Source of the DNA: an uncultured Eubacterium sp.
GTDB taxonomy: Bacteria; Bacillota; Clostridia; Peptostreptococcales; Anaerovoracaceae
Assembly: GCA_902495595.1 (NCBI GenBank)
Contig: CABUXV010000012.1
Location: 1-51,792 of the forward strand
Length of the DNA stretch: 51,792 nt
Direction: 5' to 3'
In this document: positions 51,416-51,792 of the stretch, one piece after another
How the letters are laid out: the number at the start of each line of letters is the position of its first letter
Position numbering within the stretch: the stretch's first letter is position 1
The notes under the pieces: model-generated
What the model saw: only the letters and a program-made list of their open reading frames with translations
The model's database searches: none
What the model was told of the DNA's origin: nothing
Translations under genes and position numbers: made by a program

Positions 51416-51792
51416 TCAAAAGGGAGGCGTAGGAAAGACCACAACCACAGTCAACTTGGGAATCGGACTTGCAAAAGAAGGGAAAAAAGTTCTGCTCATT
51501 GACGCAGATCCGCAGGGAGATTTAACTACCTGTCTTGGGTGGAAAGACGGGGATCATCTAAATACTACCTTGGCGGATCTGATGAGAAAGGTAATCCGGG
51601 AGGAAGAAATTCAAAAAGGGGAAGGCGTTTTACACCATAGGGAGGGCGTTGATTTGATCCCGGCGAATCTGGAACTGTCCTCTATGGAGATGAACCTTGT
51701 AAACGCCATGAGTAGGGAACTGACGCTTCGTAATTATCTGAAGGATATCAAGAAGGACTATGAATATATTCTGATTGACTGTATGCCCTCTC
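51381..51792 (+). CDS. parA: ParA-family partition ATPase (partial, cut by window end)
   Basis: The frame is open to the last base and gives at least 137 residues. The deviant Walker A motif KGGVGKTTT (about 15-23), ATP-site A' region LIDADPQGDLT (about 41-51) and the start of Walker B ILIDCMPS (at the window end) identify a ParA/Soj-type ATPase, used for segregation of plasmids and large mobile elements. GAGGAGG precedes ATG 51381; ATG 51384 is an equally possible start. It is missing from the usual chromosomal soj-spo0J context, so it belongs to the element. Confidence 0.93.
   Translation, partial: MMKDSKIVAICNQKGGVGKTTTTVNLGIGLAKEGKKVLLIDADPQGDLTTCLGWKDGDHLNTTLADLMRKVIREEEIQKGEGVLHHREGVDLIPANLELSSMEMNLVNAMSRELTLRNYLKDIKKDYEYILIDCMPS

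Larger units (their letters stand above)
50445..51792. mobile_element. Probable edge of an integrated conjugative or plasmid-like element
   Basis: Beyond the initiator tRNA the content changes to two small ORFs and a ParA ATPase in tight order, with more GC-rich codons (CTG, ATC, ACC) than the core genes. The tRNA 3' end is a common integration site, and the ATTGGGGAT repeats support an attachment region. No integrase, relaxase or second end is in the window, so the extent and type are unknown. Confidence 0.55.

Overview
The window is chromosomal DNA from a low-GC, Gram-positive, strictly anaerobic bacterium of the class Clostridia. Evidence is the A/T-rich codon use (ATA, AGA and GGA are common), the single-chain pyruvate:ferredoxin oxidoreductase, AAGGAGG-type ribosome sites with frequent TTG and GTG starts, and a Firmicutes-style division/wall cluster. 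A lysine-fermentation-type ammonia-lyase and a methionine synthase with a separate activation subunit would fit an amino-acid-fermenting lineage such as Anaerovoracaceae/Family XIII, but that placement is only a guess.

Region 1 (1-10.4 kb): the 3' end of tuf with its terminator, a convergent zinc-ribbon/TPR membrane protein, nifJ, a Na+-dependent amino-acid symporter with a 39-residue overlapping small subunit, and a metallo-beta-lactamase-fold hydrolase directly followed by gapA. A 370-base non-coding stretch with repeated TTGGATAA octamers follows. Region 2 (10.4-18.4 kb): deoC faces a one-carbon operon, metF - MetH activation protein - metH - small zinc-ribbon membrane protein. Then come a lipoprotein, lgt and ychF. 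Region 3 (18.4-25.3 kb): accessory genes. A nitrilase-family amidohydrolase and a DASS-type transporter are divergent from a Crp/Fnr regulator. A degenerate IS1634-like transposase, a 3-aminobutyryl-CoA ammonia-lyase-like gene with highly-expressed codon use, and sfsA follow.

Region 4 (25.4-47.8 kb): the dcw cluster runs mraZ-rsmH-ftsL-PBP-murF-mraY-murD-ftsW-murG-murA-ftsQ-ftsZ and continues into an rRNA methyltransferase, pheS, pheT, zapA, mutS2 and argS, all on the + strand. murE and ftsA are absent from it. It contains 10-bp direct repeats before mraZ (probable MraZ boxes), terminator-like hairpins before the PBP gene and before murA, and an internal extended -10 promoter before ftsZ. The murA hairpin contains the murA Shine-Dalgarno sequence and its T-tract runs into the TTG start codon.

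Region 5 (47.9-51.8 kb): a radical SAM protein, a TPR protein and three tRNA genes (Asn, Leu, initiator Met). Beyond the last tRNA the character changes: four copies of ATTGGGGAT, two small ORFs and a ParA ATPase cut by the window end, with a more GC-rich codon style. This looks like the edge of an integrated conjugative or plasmid-like element. No CRISPR array, rRNA gene or T-box was recognised. Nothing in the window amounts to a demonstrably new system. The most unusual signals are the murA hairpin, the catalytic-site-defective transposase, the highly biased ammonia-lyase gene and the element border.
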